Source: Bacteroidales bacterium (GTDB lineage Bacteria; Bacteroidota; Bacteroidia; Bacteroidales; Azobacteroidaceae). From it: a stretch of DNA of 9,022 nt. Each line of letters opens with the position of its first letter. Positions within the stretch are counted from its first letter, which is position 1. The position numbers were made by a program, and so were the translations under genes. Positions 1 through 6,492 of the stretch are shown here, in pieces. The notes under the pieces are model-generated. The model worked only from the letters and a program-made list of their open reading frames with translations. It did not search any database and was not told where the DNA came from. The stretch lies in NCBI GenBank assembly GCA_020860885.1, contig JAJBTS010000313.1, positions 6,266 through 15,287 of the forward strand, written 5' to 3'.

Positions 1-126
1 ACGCAATATCTTGCGTCTCGATTTGCGTCCCGAATATCGATGATGTCTCGAATATCGACGATGTCTCTAATATTGATGGTATCCCATTATCCAGCCATTT
101 CTATATTCCAGACGACATTGGTGGTA

Positions 127-148
127 GAGACGCAATATCTTGCGTCTC
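127..148. repeat. 22-base palindrome (internal copy)
   Basis: Perfect inverted repeat with arms GAGACGCAA and TTGCGTCTC around a 4-base centre (TATC). The truncated first copy covers bases 1-19, and a further copy with centre AATA lies at 237-258. It could form a hairpin or cruciform, or serve as a protein or transposase recognition site. There is no T-tract after it on the plus strand, so it is not a typical intrinsic terminator. Confidence 0.8.
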
Positions 149-185
149 GATTTGCGTCCCGAATATCGATGATGTCTCGAATATT

Positions 186-230
186 AATGGTGTCCCATTA
201 TCCACGCATTTCTATATTCCAGACACCATT
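186..230. repeat. Inverted repeat inside second repeat copy
   Basis: Arms AATGGTGTC (186-194) and GACACCATT (222-230) are perfect 9-base complements around a 27-base loop. The equivalent arms in the first copy (about 75-83 and 111-119) are only partly complementary, so this structure is clean only in copy two. Confidence 0.6.
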
Positions 231-236
231 GGTATT

Positions 237-258
237 GAGACGCAAAATATTGCGTCTC
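237..258. repeat. 22-base palindrome (last copy, next to patatin promoter)
   Basis: Arms GAGACGCAA and TTGCGTCTC flank centre AATA. It closes the repeat array and ends 17 bases before the TATATTTG promoter motif of the downstream gene. It could therefore act on the upstream transcript or on promoter access, but this is only inferred from position. Confidence 0.8.
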
Positions 259-275
259 TACATTTTAATTTTCAC

Positions 276-283
276 TATATTTG
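276..283 (+). promoter_or_regulatory. Bacteroides-type -7 promoter motif for the patatin gene
   Basis: TATATTTG matches the Bacteroidota sigma-ABfr -7 consensus TAnnTTTG and ends 22 bases before the patatin start codon. The only upstream TTG candidate for the -33 element is at 250-252, inside the right arm of the last palindrome. Its spacing of 23 bases is slightly longer than the usual 19-21. The -7 element is supported; the -33 element is weak. Confidence 0.55.
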
Positions 284-305
284 TACTAAATAAATACGAT
301 TTGCT

Positions 306-1082
306 ATGAAGGAACAACTAACTCGTAAAAAATATAAGAAAGGACTCGTATTAAGCGGAGGCGGAGCCCGGGGCATCGCTCATCTGGGAGCAGCTAAAGC
401 CTTGTATGAAGCGAAAGAACATTTTGACATTATTATCGGTACCAGCATGGGAGCTATCGTAGGCTGCCTGCTGGCGGATAAACACGATCCGGAAGATATT
501 ATAAAAATGTTCACTCCACGGAATATGATAACCTTCATCCGCCCTCATCTTTCCAGTGAAGGAATGATGACTTTAGATGGTGCCCGGAAAATACTCCGCC
601 AGATCTTAAGTGTGGAAAACATAGAAGACCTTTCCATTCCTTTCATTGCATGCGCTACCAACCTGATCTCGGGAGAATCGGAGTATTTCGAATCCGGAAA
701 TATTATTGACGCGGTGATAGCCTCTTCCAGTATTCCGGTAGTTTTTGCTCCCGCTGTAATAAATAACAAACAATATATTGACGGCGGAGTACTTAACAAC
801 CTTCCGGCACGGCGCATCCGTCAGGATTGCGAAACGGTGGTAGGGCTGCATGTCAACCCGCAGACATTGGGTTTACAGGACGGGCAAGTCTCCGGAATCA
901 CCCATCTGGCAGAAAGAGCCTTCCATTTATGTATGCTGGGAAATGTTCTCGAAGATATTCAGATGTGTGATTTTTACCTCGAGCATAAAAATCTGAATGA
1001 TATTACCACTTTTGATTTTAGTAAAGCGGCTATCATTTACGAAAGAGGATACCAAAATATGAAAGAAGCTCTCCAAAAATAA
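306..1082 (+). CDS. Patatin-like phospholipase / serine acyl hydrolase (RssA/NTE-like)
   Basis: A 258-residue protein spanning a single patatin domain. Visible family marks are the glycine-rich oxyanion loop SGGGARG (17-23), the nucleophile elbow GTSMG (45-49) with Ser47 as predicted nucleophile, the ASSSIP segment (139-144), and the DGG motif (159-161) with Asp159 completing the Ser-Asp dyad. The family hydrolyses acyl esters of phospholipids or lysophospholipids; the substrate here is unknown. No signal peptide or membrane segment is seen, so it is probably cytoplasmic or peripheral to the inner membrane. The ATG at 306 lies 22 bases after a TAnnTTTG motif, with no strong Shine-Dalgarno site, as is usual in this phylum. 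The next gene starts 80 bases downstream without a recognisable promoter, so the two may be co-transcribed. The length fits small bacterial RssA-like members rather than long toxin types such as ExoU. Confidence 0.92.
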   Translation: MKEQLTRKKYKKGLVLSGGGARGIAHLGAAKALYEAKEHFDIIIGTSMGAIVGCLLADKHDPEDIIKMFTPRNMITFIRPHLSSEGMMTLDGARKILRQILSVENIEDLSIPFIACATNLISGESEYFESGNIIDAVIASSSIPVVFAPAVINNKQYIDGGVLNNLPARRIRQDCETVVGLHVNPQTLGLQDGQVSGITHLAERAFHLCMLGNVLEDIQMCDFYLEHKNLNDITTFDFSKAAIIYERGYQNMKEALQK

Positions 1083-1162
1083 TAAATCGTTAAAGTCAGA
1101 ACTTTCTTCTTTTAAAGATGTTTCTTTTTAAATAGGATATTAAACCTTAAAAAGAATTCAAT

Positions 1163-2242
1163 ATGTCATTAAAAGAAAAAATAGAACAGTTAGCCAGTGA
1201 GAAAAACGATCCGAGTGTTACCATCTCATTAAATACGCACAGGACCCATCCGGATAGCCTGAAAGATGAGATTGTCTTGAAGAACCTTTTGAATGAAGCT
1301 GAAAAGAGAGTCATTGAAAACTATGGGAAACGTCCGGTTGCGAAACTTCTGGAAAATATTGAAGACATGAAAGATAAAATCGATGTAAATTATCTGTTAG
1401 ACAGTTTACATATTTTTTTATCCAACAATACCAAAGAATTCTTCAAGCTGACCTGGCCAACCCCTGAAGACCGGGTATTGATCGACGATACATTCGATGT
1501 CAATGCATTGATCAAGTCCTACAACCGGTGCGAAGAATATCTTATCCTTGTTTTATCGCAGGGCGGAACTCTTGTATTCAAAGCGATGAATGACCAGATA
1601 GTGGAGGAAATCAAAAACGACGACTTTCCTTTCGAAGAGAATCCCTACTACATCCCGGACCGGGAAGACAGGACGGATGCCGAACTGGTCGATAATATGA
1701 TCCGCCAATACTACAACGAAGTAGATAAAGCAGCCCAAAAAGTCTGTCAGGAATACAATCTGAAGTGTATTGTCGCATCGGTAGAAGAGAATTACAGTAT
1801 GTTGCTTCAGGTAGCCGATAAACCGGATATCTATATCGGGCATACTCCTATCAATTACAATAAGCTGGAACCGCATAATATAGTAAAAAGCACGTGGGAA
1901 ATCATCAAACAACAACTGATGGAAGAACGTGCAGAAGCTATACAGGAAGCGAAAGACGCCATTGCCAATGCACGGGTAACCAGCGACCTGCTGGAAATCT
2001 ACCAGGCTGCCATCGACGGACGTGGCGACCTGCTCATCGTATACGAAGGATTTTCCCAGCCGGTAAAGATGATCGACGATCGCACTTTCGAATATGCCAA
2101 TGATCCGACTTCACCGAGTGTGATAAACGATATTACAGGAACGATTGTCTGGAAAGTAATGTCGCAGGGTGGCAGGGTTTATTTCACCCAGCAGGATTCT
2201 ATTAAGAAATTAGGAGAAATTGTTTTGAAATTAAGATATTGA
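1163..2242 (+). CDS. Probable bacterial eRF1-like (baeRF) protein lacking GGQ
   Basis: A 359-residue soluble protein without signal peptide or membrane segments. The overall pattern resembles bacterial archaeo-eukaryotic release-factor-like (baeRF) proteins. These start with a 'ISL..HR..P....D.I.LKNLL.EAE' segment (here about 21-48), have a central strand pair 'YLILVLSQGGTLVF' (126-139), and a C-terminal L7Ae/eRF1-C-like part with 'RGDLLIV' (287-293), 'SQGGRVYF' (334-341) and a terminal LRY. A charged helix (about 250-275) links the last two parts. There is no GGQ tripeptide anywhere, so canonical peptidyl-tRNA hydrolysis is not expected; ribosome binding or rescue without hydrolysis is a possible inference. 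The family call is from remembered sequence pattern, not a search. It follows the patatin gene in the same direction and ends 23 bases before a strong terminator hairpin. An A-rich leader precedes the ATG. Confidence 0.6.
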   Translation: MSLKEKIEQLASEKNDPSVTISLNTHRTHPDSLKDEIVLKNLLNEAEKRVIENYGKRPVAKLLENIEDMKDKIDVNYLLDSLHIFLSNNTKEFFKLTWPTPEDRVLIDDTFDVNALIKSYNRCEEYLILVLSQGGTLVFKAMNDQIVEEIKNDDFPFEENPYYIPDREDRTDAELVDNMIRQYYNEVDKAAQKVCQEYNLKCIVASVEENYSMLLQVADKPDIYIGHTPINYNKLEPHNIVKSTWEIIKQQLMEERAEAIQEAKDAIANARVTSDLLEIYQAAIDGRGDLLIVYEGFSQPVKMIDDRTFEYANDPTSPSVINDITGTIVWKVMSQGGRVYFTQQDSIKKLGEIVLKLRY

Positions 2243-2265
2243 ATTTTCAGGAAAAGGGTGTGCTC

Positions 2266-2310
2266 AGAGAAGGCTCCGGTGCGAACTACCGGATCGCCTT
2301 CTCTTTTTTT
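2266..2310 (+). terminator. Intrinsic terminator of the patatin/baeRF unit
   Basis: Outer stem AGAGAAGGC (2266-2274) pairs with GCCTTCTCT (2296-2304). Inner stem CCGGT (2276-2280) pairs with ACCGG (2288-2292) around a 7-base loop. A run of seven T follows (2304-2310). The T-run is on the plus strand. The convergent antiporter gene ends at 2309, so the hairpin may also serve the minus strand, although no clear T-tract follows it in that direction. Confidence 0.9.
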
Positions 2311-3616
2311 ATGAATATTTCTTCGGATAATGAAATACAATCGATAGAATTGCCGCTACACCTATGAACATCGGATAATAAAGATAAGGGATGATCTGGG
2401 TAGCATTGACCTGTGCCAGATTAGCCGCGATCAGTAACTGCGCTCCATACGGGATAAGCCCCTGAACAAAGCAGGAAAAGGTATCCAGTAAACTGGCTAC
2501 TTTCCTCCCGTCCAACCCGAATTTATCACTGATGTTTTTGGCTATCGGTCCGCATATTACCAGCGCGATGGTATTATTTGCCGTACAAAGATTGGTGAAA
2601 GATACCAGTCCGGCTATAGAGAATTCGGCAGAACGTTTCGAACGGATATTCTTCGTCAGTTGAGTGATCAGCCAATCGATACCGCCGTTGTAACGGATCA
2701 GTTCAAACATCCCTCCTGCCATCAGGGAAACAATAATCAATTCTCCCATATCATGCACCACTCCCTGATTCATATCCTGCAGCCATTCCCAGACCCCGAA
2801 ACCTCCGGTCGACAGGCCGATAATCCCGGAAAGGACTATACCCAGCGTTAACACGACCATCACATTCATGCCTGCTATGGCCGAGATCAAAACGGCAATA
2901 TAAGGAATCACCTTGATCCATTCCACCTGATCGGCTGTAATATGGAAATTATCGACCACTCCCATACCCTGATAGATATAAATTCCTAAAATCAATAAAG
3001 CAACCGGAAGCACAATGCGTACATTTACTTTGAATTTATCCTGCATTTTACACCCTTGCGTACGGGTAGCCACTATAGTGGTATCGGATATAAACGACAG
3101 GTTATCCCCGAACATAGAACCGCCGACAACAATACCCAGCAGGGCCGCAAGGGAAACATCGGTCTGGGACGCCAAACCTACGGCAATGGGTGTCAAAGCC
3201 GCAATGGTACCTGTAGAAGTACCCATAGACATAGAAATGAAACAGGCTGCAATAAAAATGCTGGCGAGAATCGTTTCCTGCGGAAGAATAAACAACATCA
3301 TATTTACCGTAGCATCTACGGCGCCCATTCCTTTAGCCGTTCCTGCGAAGGCTCCGGCCAGGACGAAGATGACGATCATCATCATAATCGTCTCATTGGC
3401 AATCCCCCGGCAATACAGCGTTATACGATCGGCAAACTTCTCCCCTTTCAGACAGAGGACAGCCACCACAGAAGCAATCATAAAAGCGACCGAGATGGGC
3501 ATCTGATAAAGATCACCGGTAAAAACAAACGTTAATACATACAACAAGAAAAAAACCGCCAGAGGTAATAATGCCCAGCCTTTAGACTTATACCAGCGAT
3601 TGTCCGAATCTTTCAT
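2309..3616 (-). CDS. nhaC: NhaC-family Na+/H+ antiporter
   Basis: A 435-residue, strongly hydrophobic inner-membrane protein with roughly ten to eleven membrane segments. The short N-terminus (1-13) is charged, with the first segment at about 14-32. The signature region GGSMFGDNLSFISDTT (165-180) followed by TRTQGC is characteristic of NhaC and related ion transporters. A second conserved stretch, SMGTSTGT (130-137), precedes it. Members exchange external protons for internal Na+ (some are malate/lactate or amino-acid variants), so substrate is not proven. It begins 28 bases after the LytTR regulator stop on the same strand and has its own TAnnTTTG motif, so it may be read both from the operon and independently. 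The sequence TTAAGAGG directly before the ATG has purine-rich SD character but no spacing. It converges on the baeRF gene at a shared terminator region. Confidence 0.88.
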   Translation of the reverse strand: MKDSDNRWYKSKGWALLPLAVFFLLYVLTFVFTGDLYQMPISVAFMIASVVAVLCLKGEKFADRITLYCRGIANETIMMMIVIFVLAGAFAGTAKGMGAVDATVNMMLFILPQETILASIFIAACFISMSMGTSTGTIAALTPIAVGLASQTDVSLAALLGIVVGGSMFGDNLSFISDTTIVATRTQGCKMQDKFKVNVRIVLPVALLILGIYIYQGMGVVDNFHITADQVEWIKVIPYIAVLISAIAGMNVMVVLTLGIVLSGIIGLSTGGFGVWEWLQDMNQGVVHDMGELIIVSLMAGGMFELIRYNGGIDWLITQLTKNIRSKRSAEFSIAGLVSFTNLCTANNTIALVICGPIAKNISDKFGLDGRKVASLLDTFSCFVQGLIPYGAQLLIAANLAQVNATQIIPYLYYPMFIGVAAILSIVFHYPKKYS

Positions 3617-3632
3617 CCTCTTAATTTTTATG

Positions 3633-3640
3633 CAAAAGTA
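3633..3640 (-). promoter_or_regulatory. Candidate -7 promoter motif for the antiporter gene
   Basis: On the minus strand the sequence reads TACTTTTG, an exact TAnnTTTG match in the gap between the regulator stop (3645) and the antiporter ATG (3616). The 16-base distance to the ATG would give a very short leader. No -33 TTG is seen at normal spacing, so this may be a weak or accidental match. Confidence 0.4.
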
Positions 3641-3644
3641 AGAT

Positions 3645-4199
3645 TTATTCCTTTAATTTCTTTTTTTTCTTCATCATATCGTCAAAGAAAGCATCCCGGT
3701 AACTGTTGCCAATACCTATTTCATATTTCTGTATGAAGACATCGTTGTTATCAAAAGAATCGATACGCTCCTTATTAACAATATAAGATTTATTTATCCT
3801 TAAGAAAATATTTTTGGGCAACAGGTCATGGATAGTCTTTACATTCATTCGCGTAATCAGACGCTGCCCTTCCATTTGAATAATAACATAATCTTTTAAG
3901 CCTTCTATAAAAAGAATATCTTTCAGGTTCACTTTAAAGAAACGCCGGTCCGACTTAACAAATATATGATCCTCTCCTACGCTTTCTACCGATTTATCCT
4001 CTTCTAATAAAAGACTATGATAGGTAATCGCCTTATCGACGGCTTTTCTGAATTTAACGGGATCTATAGGTTTTACGAGATAATCCACCGCATCCACTTC
4101 ATAACTATCCAAAGCATATTCCGAATAAGCAGTCGTAAATATAATCAGGGTATTTTTAGGAATACTCCGGGCAAACTCTATCCCGTTTATTCCCGGCAT
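3645..4199 (-). CDS. Possible reinitiated C-terminal fragment of the LytTR regulator
   Basis: Directly after the internal TAA lies an ATG (TAAATG), which could allow translational reinitiation. The 184-residue product would keep the second half of the receiver fold (TTAYS, VKP lysine) and the complete LytTR domain. It would lack the acidic pocket and phosphoacceptor Asp53. If made, it could bind DNA without phosphorylation control. No separate ribosome-binding site is evident. This is an alternative reading of the same locus as the interrupted gene. Confidence 0.4.
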   Translation of the reverse strand: MPGINGIEFARSIPKNTLIIFTTAYSEYALDSYEVDAVDYLVKPIDPVKFRKAVDKAITYHSLLLEEDKSVESVGEDHIFVKSDRRFFKVNLKDILFIEGLKDYVIIQMEGQRLITRMNVKTIHDLLPKNIFLRINKSYIVNKERIDSFDNNDVFIQKYEIGIGNSYRDAFFDDMMKKKKKLKE

Positions 4200-4364
4200 T
4201 TATATATCCAGGAATATCAGGTCTGTTTCTGCATTTTCCAGGAACCGGGAAGCAGCTTCCGCGCTATTAAAAGAATCCAGCAATTCCAGCTGTGCAATCT
4301 GATCTACCAGTTTTTTTATCCCTTTACGGGCAATAGGCTCATCGTCTACTATAATACATTTCAT
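3645..4364 (-). pseudogene. LytTR-family response regulator interrupted by in-frame TAA
   Basis: Reading from the ATG at 4364 gives a receiver domain beginning MKCIIVDDEP with acidic Asp7/Asp8 and phosphoacceptor Asp53 (FLDI). Codon 55 (4202-4200) is TAA, and the frame then continues as MPGINGIEF. Relatives normally read LDIQMP or similar here, so a single CAA-to-TAA change explains the stop. Everything else is intact: TTAYS (77-81), Lys98 in VKP, a linker, and a LytTR DNA-binding domain (about 132-230) ending in a lysine-rich tail. The full frame is 239 codons, of normal family length. The ATG overlaps the kinase stop as ATGA, which supports this start. Expected role: phosphorylated by the upstream LytS-type kinase and binding promoter DNA. 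It may be a recent null allele, a sequencing error, or expressed as a C-terminal fragment. Confidence 0.85.
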
Positions 4365-5428
4365 AATGTTAATCGAAGTTTTACGAGATATTTTGTATCG
4401 GTACGTGTTTGTTCCAACGAATAATTATTTTCAAAAAGCAATTCCAGCCTTTTCCGTATGTTTGTCAACCCCAGGCCACCGTCTTTTTTAGGGAGATCCA
4501 CAACCGAAGATACGGAGTTTTCACAGGTAAACAGCAGGATATTTTCCCGAACATCGAAAGACAGATGAATGTAGGAAGATCCATTATTTGTGCCATTATG
4601 TTTCACCGCATTTTCGACAAAGGGAATAAACAAAAGAGGTGGGATCTTTATGTCTTCGAAAGGATTTTTTATTTCCACTTTATAATAGAAATTATCCCGC
4701 CGCATTTTCTCCAATTCCAGATAATCTTCCAGGAAATGAATATCATCGTACAGAGAGACCTGTTCTTTGGTACTGTCGTTCAACTGATACTGAAGCAAGT
4801 CATCCAGTTTAACTAAAATATGGGAAGCCATATCCGGGTCGTCATCGACCAGTATATTGGCATTATTCAACATATTAAAAAGGAAATGAGGGTTGATCTG
4901 ACTTTTCAGGAATTTCAGTTCGGATTCTGTAGTCGCTTTGTTCAGATTGTCGATGCGACGATTGCCCAGCATCCAGTGTTTAAAGAATAGCACAGCAGAA
5001 ACTCCTCCGACAAATAAAAAAATAGACAATAAAGAAGAAGCAATCCTGAAGAAGAGAGTGATTCCGTCCGGTTGTTGGTGAGTTACCCCAATATCGTAAA
5101 ACAATTCCTGCAATACCAACATAATAAGCAAAGCAAAAAAAGTAAACAATCCGACAGAAAGCATATAAGAGAAAAATTTATTCTTTGCTAAAAATCGCGG
5201 AAATAACACATACATCGTAAAATAAACGAGCATGTTCATGAATAAATAATAACTGATCCATCCATAAAAACGGTTCAGTGAAACATTTATCCTGTCGGGC
5301 GCATCGAAGAAGATTCCTAAGGAGATCATCAGGATAACCACCTGCAAAAGAAGATGCCTTACGCCCCTGTATTTATCTTCCAGTAAGAAGGAAGAGATTT
5401 TATTTATCCTGCTAAATACTTCCATCAT
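4361..5428 (-). CDS. LytS/YpdA-type sensor histidine kinase (His_kinase family)
   Basis: A 355-residue inner-membrane kinase with four hydrophobic segments (about 23-41, 57-79, 88-112, 124-149) and a short cytoplasmic linker. The catalytic part has the phosphoacceptor motif QINPHFLFN with His181, the conserved YQL..FLEDYLELEK region (214-241), the N-box PFVENAVKH (269-277, Asn273) and the G-box GGLGL (317-321). All residues needed for autophosphorylation appear present. There is no periplasmic sensory domain of note, so sensing probably uses the membrane bundle or a partner. Its stop overlaps the regulator ATG as ATGA, and its own ATG overlaps the upstream pseudokinase stop in the same way. 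The cognate partner is therefore very likely the adjacent LytTR regulator, the usual arrangement for this kinase family. Confidence 0.93.
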   Translation of the reverse strand: MMEVFSRINKISSFLLEDKYRGVRHLLLQVVILMISLGIFFDAPDRINVSLNRFYGWISYYLFMNMLVYFTMYVLFPRFLAKNKFFSYMLSVGLFTFFALLIMLVLQELFYDIGVTHQQPDGITLFFRIASSLLSIFLFVGGVSAVLFFKHWMLGNRRIDNLNKATTESELKFLKSQINPHFLFNMLNNANILVDDDPDMASHILVKLDDLLQYQLNDSTKEQVSLYDDIHFLEDYLELEKMRRDNFYYKVEIKNPFEDIKIPPLLFIPFVENAVKHNGTNNGSSYIHLSFDVRENILLFTCENSVSSVVDLPKKDGGLGLTNIRKRLELLFENNYSLEQTRTDTKYLVKLRLTL

Positions 5429-6492
5429 TCCGGCAAATTAATTCTGAGTTCAGTGATCCGGGCATCCAATGTCAATTTATACTGACCGGGATACAACAGT
5501 TCGAATCTTCTTTGTATACTATCCCGTTCATTCTGCGACCACCAGCGGTCTTCACCGGATTTGCAATAAAAAAAGAGACTACCCTTTTCAACCTGAAAAG
5601 AAACTTCTAAAGAGGCAATATCGTCCAGCTGATACTGTAGCAAAGGAATAAACAACATTGGGGATAAAAACACGTTATCCGGATTCCCTTCTGTATGTAT
5701 AGAATACACAAACCGGTCATTGTTGAGCTTTTCCAAAGCGAGGAAATTGCTTAAAAAAGTTATTTCCGACCTTAGCAACACTCTGTCGCGGTTGCAATCA
5801 TACAACTGGTACCTTAATAGCTGCCCCAGTAACATCAGCATCTCTGTTGCTTTCTGAGGATCTCTCTTTACTTCCGAAGCAATCTTCTTTAGAGTCTTGG
5901 ATAAAAAAGCCGGAGTCACTTGCCCTTTCAATTTATTTACTTCCGATTTCAGATGCTCGTTCTCCAACCCTATAACACGCTCTTTGCCTGCCATCCATCT
6001 TCTGAATAAAACAATCATTGTGGAGCCCAGAAAACAAATAATGGTTATTACGAACAGCGCCAGACTGTCAATTAAAATCAATGGGTTGGTATAGGAAGAT
6101 ATGCGGTGCGGCAAAGACAAGGCAGAGCGCACCCAATATTCCTCCACCAAAGCAAACACAGGCAATAAAAAAACCATGAGCGACAACACAACGAGGTAGG
6201 TAATGTATTTATCCTTAAAGAATAGCTGAGGTACCAGAACAAAATAATTAAGATACAAAGTAGCTATATACAAGATAAAGGAAGAAAAACCGATCAGATA
6301 TATACGATAACCCAGTTCATCAGAGACATCTTCGTACGCGATAAAAACCTGATTAAAAGTAATAATTACAAGAGTTATCACTACGAGCAAATGCCTCCAG
6401 ATCCGGTATTGGGGTTCGATAAAAAAACGATATACAAAGTGTTTGTTATCTAATTTCTCCATTTCCATACAGATAATTGAACAAAGATACAT
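5425..6492 (-). CDS. Degenerate LytS-type kinase homologue (predicted pseudokinase)
   Basis: 355 codons from the first ATG, with the same layout as the next gene: four membrane segments (about 34-51, 64-90, 97-116, 138-163), then a kinase-like C-terminus. Homology is clear in the YQL...FLSNFLALEKLNNDRF region (228-261) and in MLFIP (279-283). However, the phosphoacceptor motif reads QVTPAFLSK, with Ala195 where the paralogue has His181 and Lys199 for Asn185. The N-box reads PLLQYQLDD, with Tyr288 for Asn273, and the GGLGL box is replaced by SQNER-like sequence. It should neither bind ATP normally nor autophosphorylate. A role as regulatory or sensing partner of the active kinase is inferred. 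Start choice is uncertain: ATG 6492 overlaps the receptor stop (TAATG), but Met9 (6468) or Met11 (6462) is possible because a promoter-like motif sits between. The reading frame is otherwise undamaged. Confidence 0.85.
   Translation of the reverse strand: MYLCSIICMEMEKLDNKHFVYRFFIEPQYRIWRHLLVVITLVIITFNQVFIAYEDVSDELGYRIYLIGFSSFILYIATLYLNYFVLVPQLFFKDKYITYLVVLSLMVFLLPVFALVEEYWVRSALSLPHRISSYTNPLILIDSLALFVITIICFLGSTMIVLFRRWMAGKERVIGLENEHLKSEVNKLKGQVTPAFLSKTLKKIASEVKRDPQKATEMLMLLGQLLRYQLYDCNRDRVLLRSEITFLSNFLALEKLNNDRFVYSIHTEGNPDNVFLSPMLFIPLLQYQLDDIASLEVSFQVEKGSLFFYCKSGEDRWWSQNERDSIQRRFELLYPGQYKLTLDARITELRINLPE
6482..6489 (-). promoter_or_regulatory. Candidate internal -7 promoter motif before the pseudokinase
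   Basis: The minus strand reads TATCTTTG, an exact TAnnTTTG match, immediately after the first possible ATG of the pseudokinase and 13 bases before Met9. If used, translation would begin at Met9 or Met11 (MEMEKL) and the two-component genes could be expressed without the receptor. No -33 element at proper spacing is evident, so chance occurrence is possible. Confidence 0.35.

Larger units (their letters stand above)
1..258. repeat. Mosaic tandem repeat array with palindromes, cut by the window edge
   Basis: The stretch starting at base 1 is repeated from base 130, and a third start is seen at base 240, so the periods are 129 and 110 bases. Each unit opens with a palindrome (arms GAGACGCAA/TTGCGTCTC), followed by a 12-base direct repeat (11-22 and 23-34: ttgcgtctcgat, ttgcgtcccgaa). 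Next come 18-base tandem units: three in the first copy (31-48, 49-66, 67-84) and two in the second (160-177, 178-195). The unit ends with a nearly identical stretch of about 45 bases. The length difference between copies is one 18-base unit plus one base. The array continues past the left edge. GAGACGCA-type palindromes are, from memory, frequent in intergenic DNA of Bacteroidota. Function unknown. Confidence 0.85.

Noticed and set aside
1..258. CRISPR array
   Set aside because: The recurring elements are only two to three, the intervening segments (about 107 and 88 bases) are near-identical to each other rather than unique, and no cas gene is present.
40..309. An 89-codon plus-strand open frame through the repeat array, ending in an ATGA overlap with the patatin start
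   Set aside because: It is made of the tandem repeat. The two repeat copies differ by a one-base indel that shifts the frame between them, and there is no plausible translation signal, so it is not treated as a gene.
1092..1127. Terminator or promoter between patatin and baeRF genes
   Set aside because: Only a 5-base stem (AAAGT/ACTTT) with a weak T-rich stretch and no TAnnTTTG match is seen in the gap, which is not enough for either call.
3015..3535. Two overlapping plus-strand open frames of about 160 codons
   Set aside because: They lie antisense to the well-supported NhaC antiporter, overlap each other in different frames, and show no recognisable protein pattern.
4017..4816. Plus-strand open frames of 135 codons opposite the regulator and kinase genes
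   Set aside because: Shadows of clearly identified minus-strand genes, with no family features of their own.
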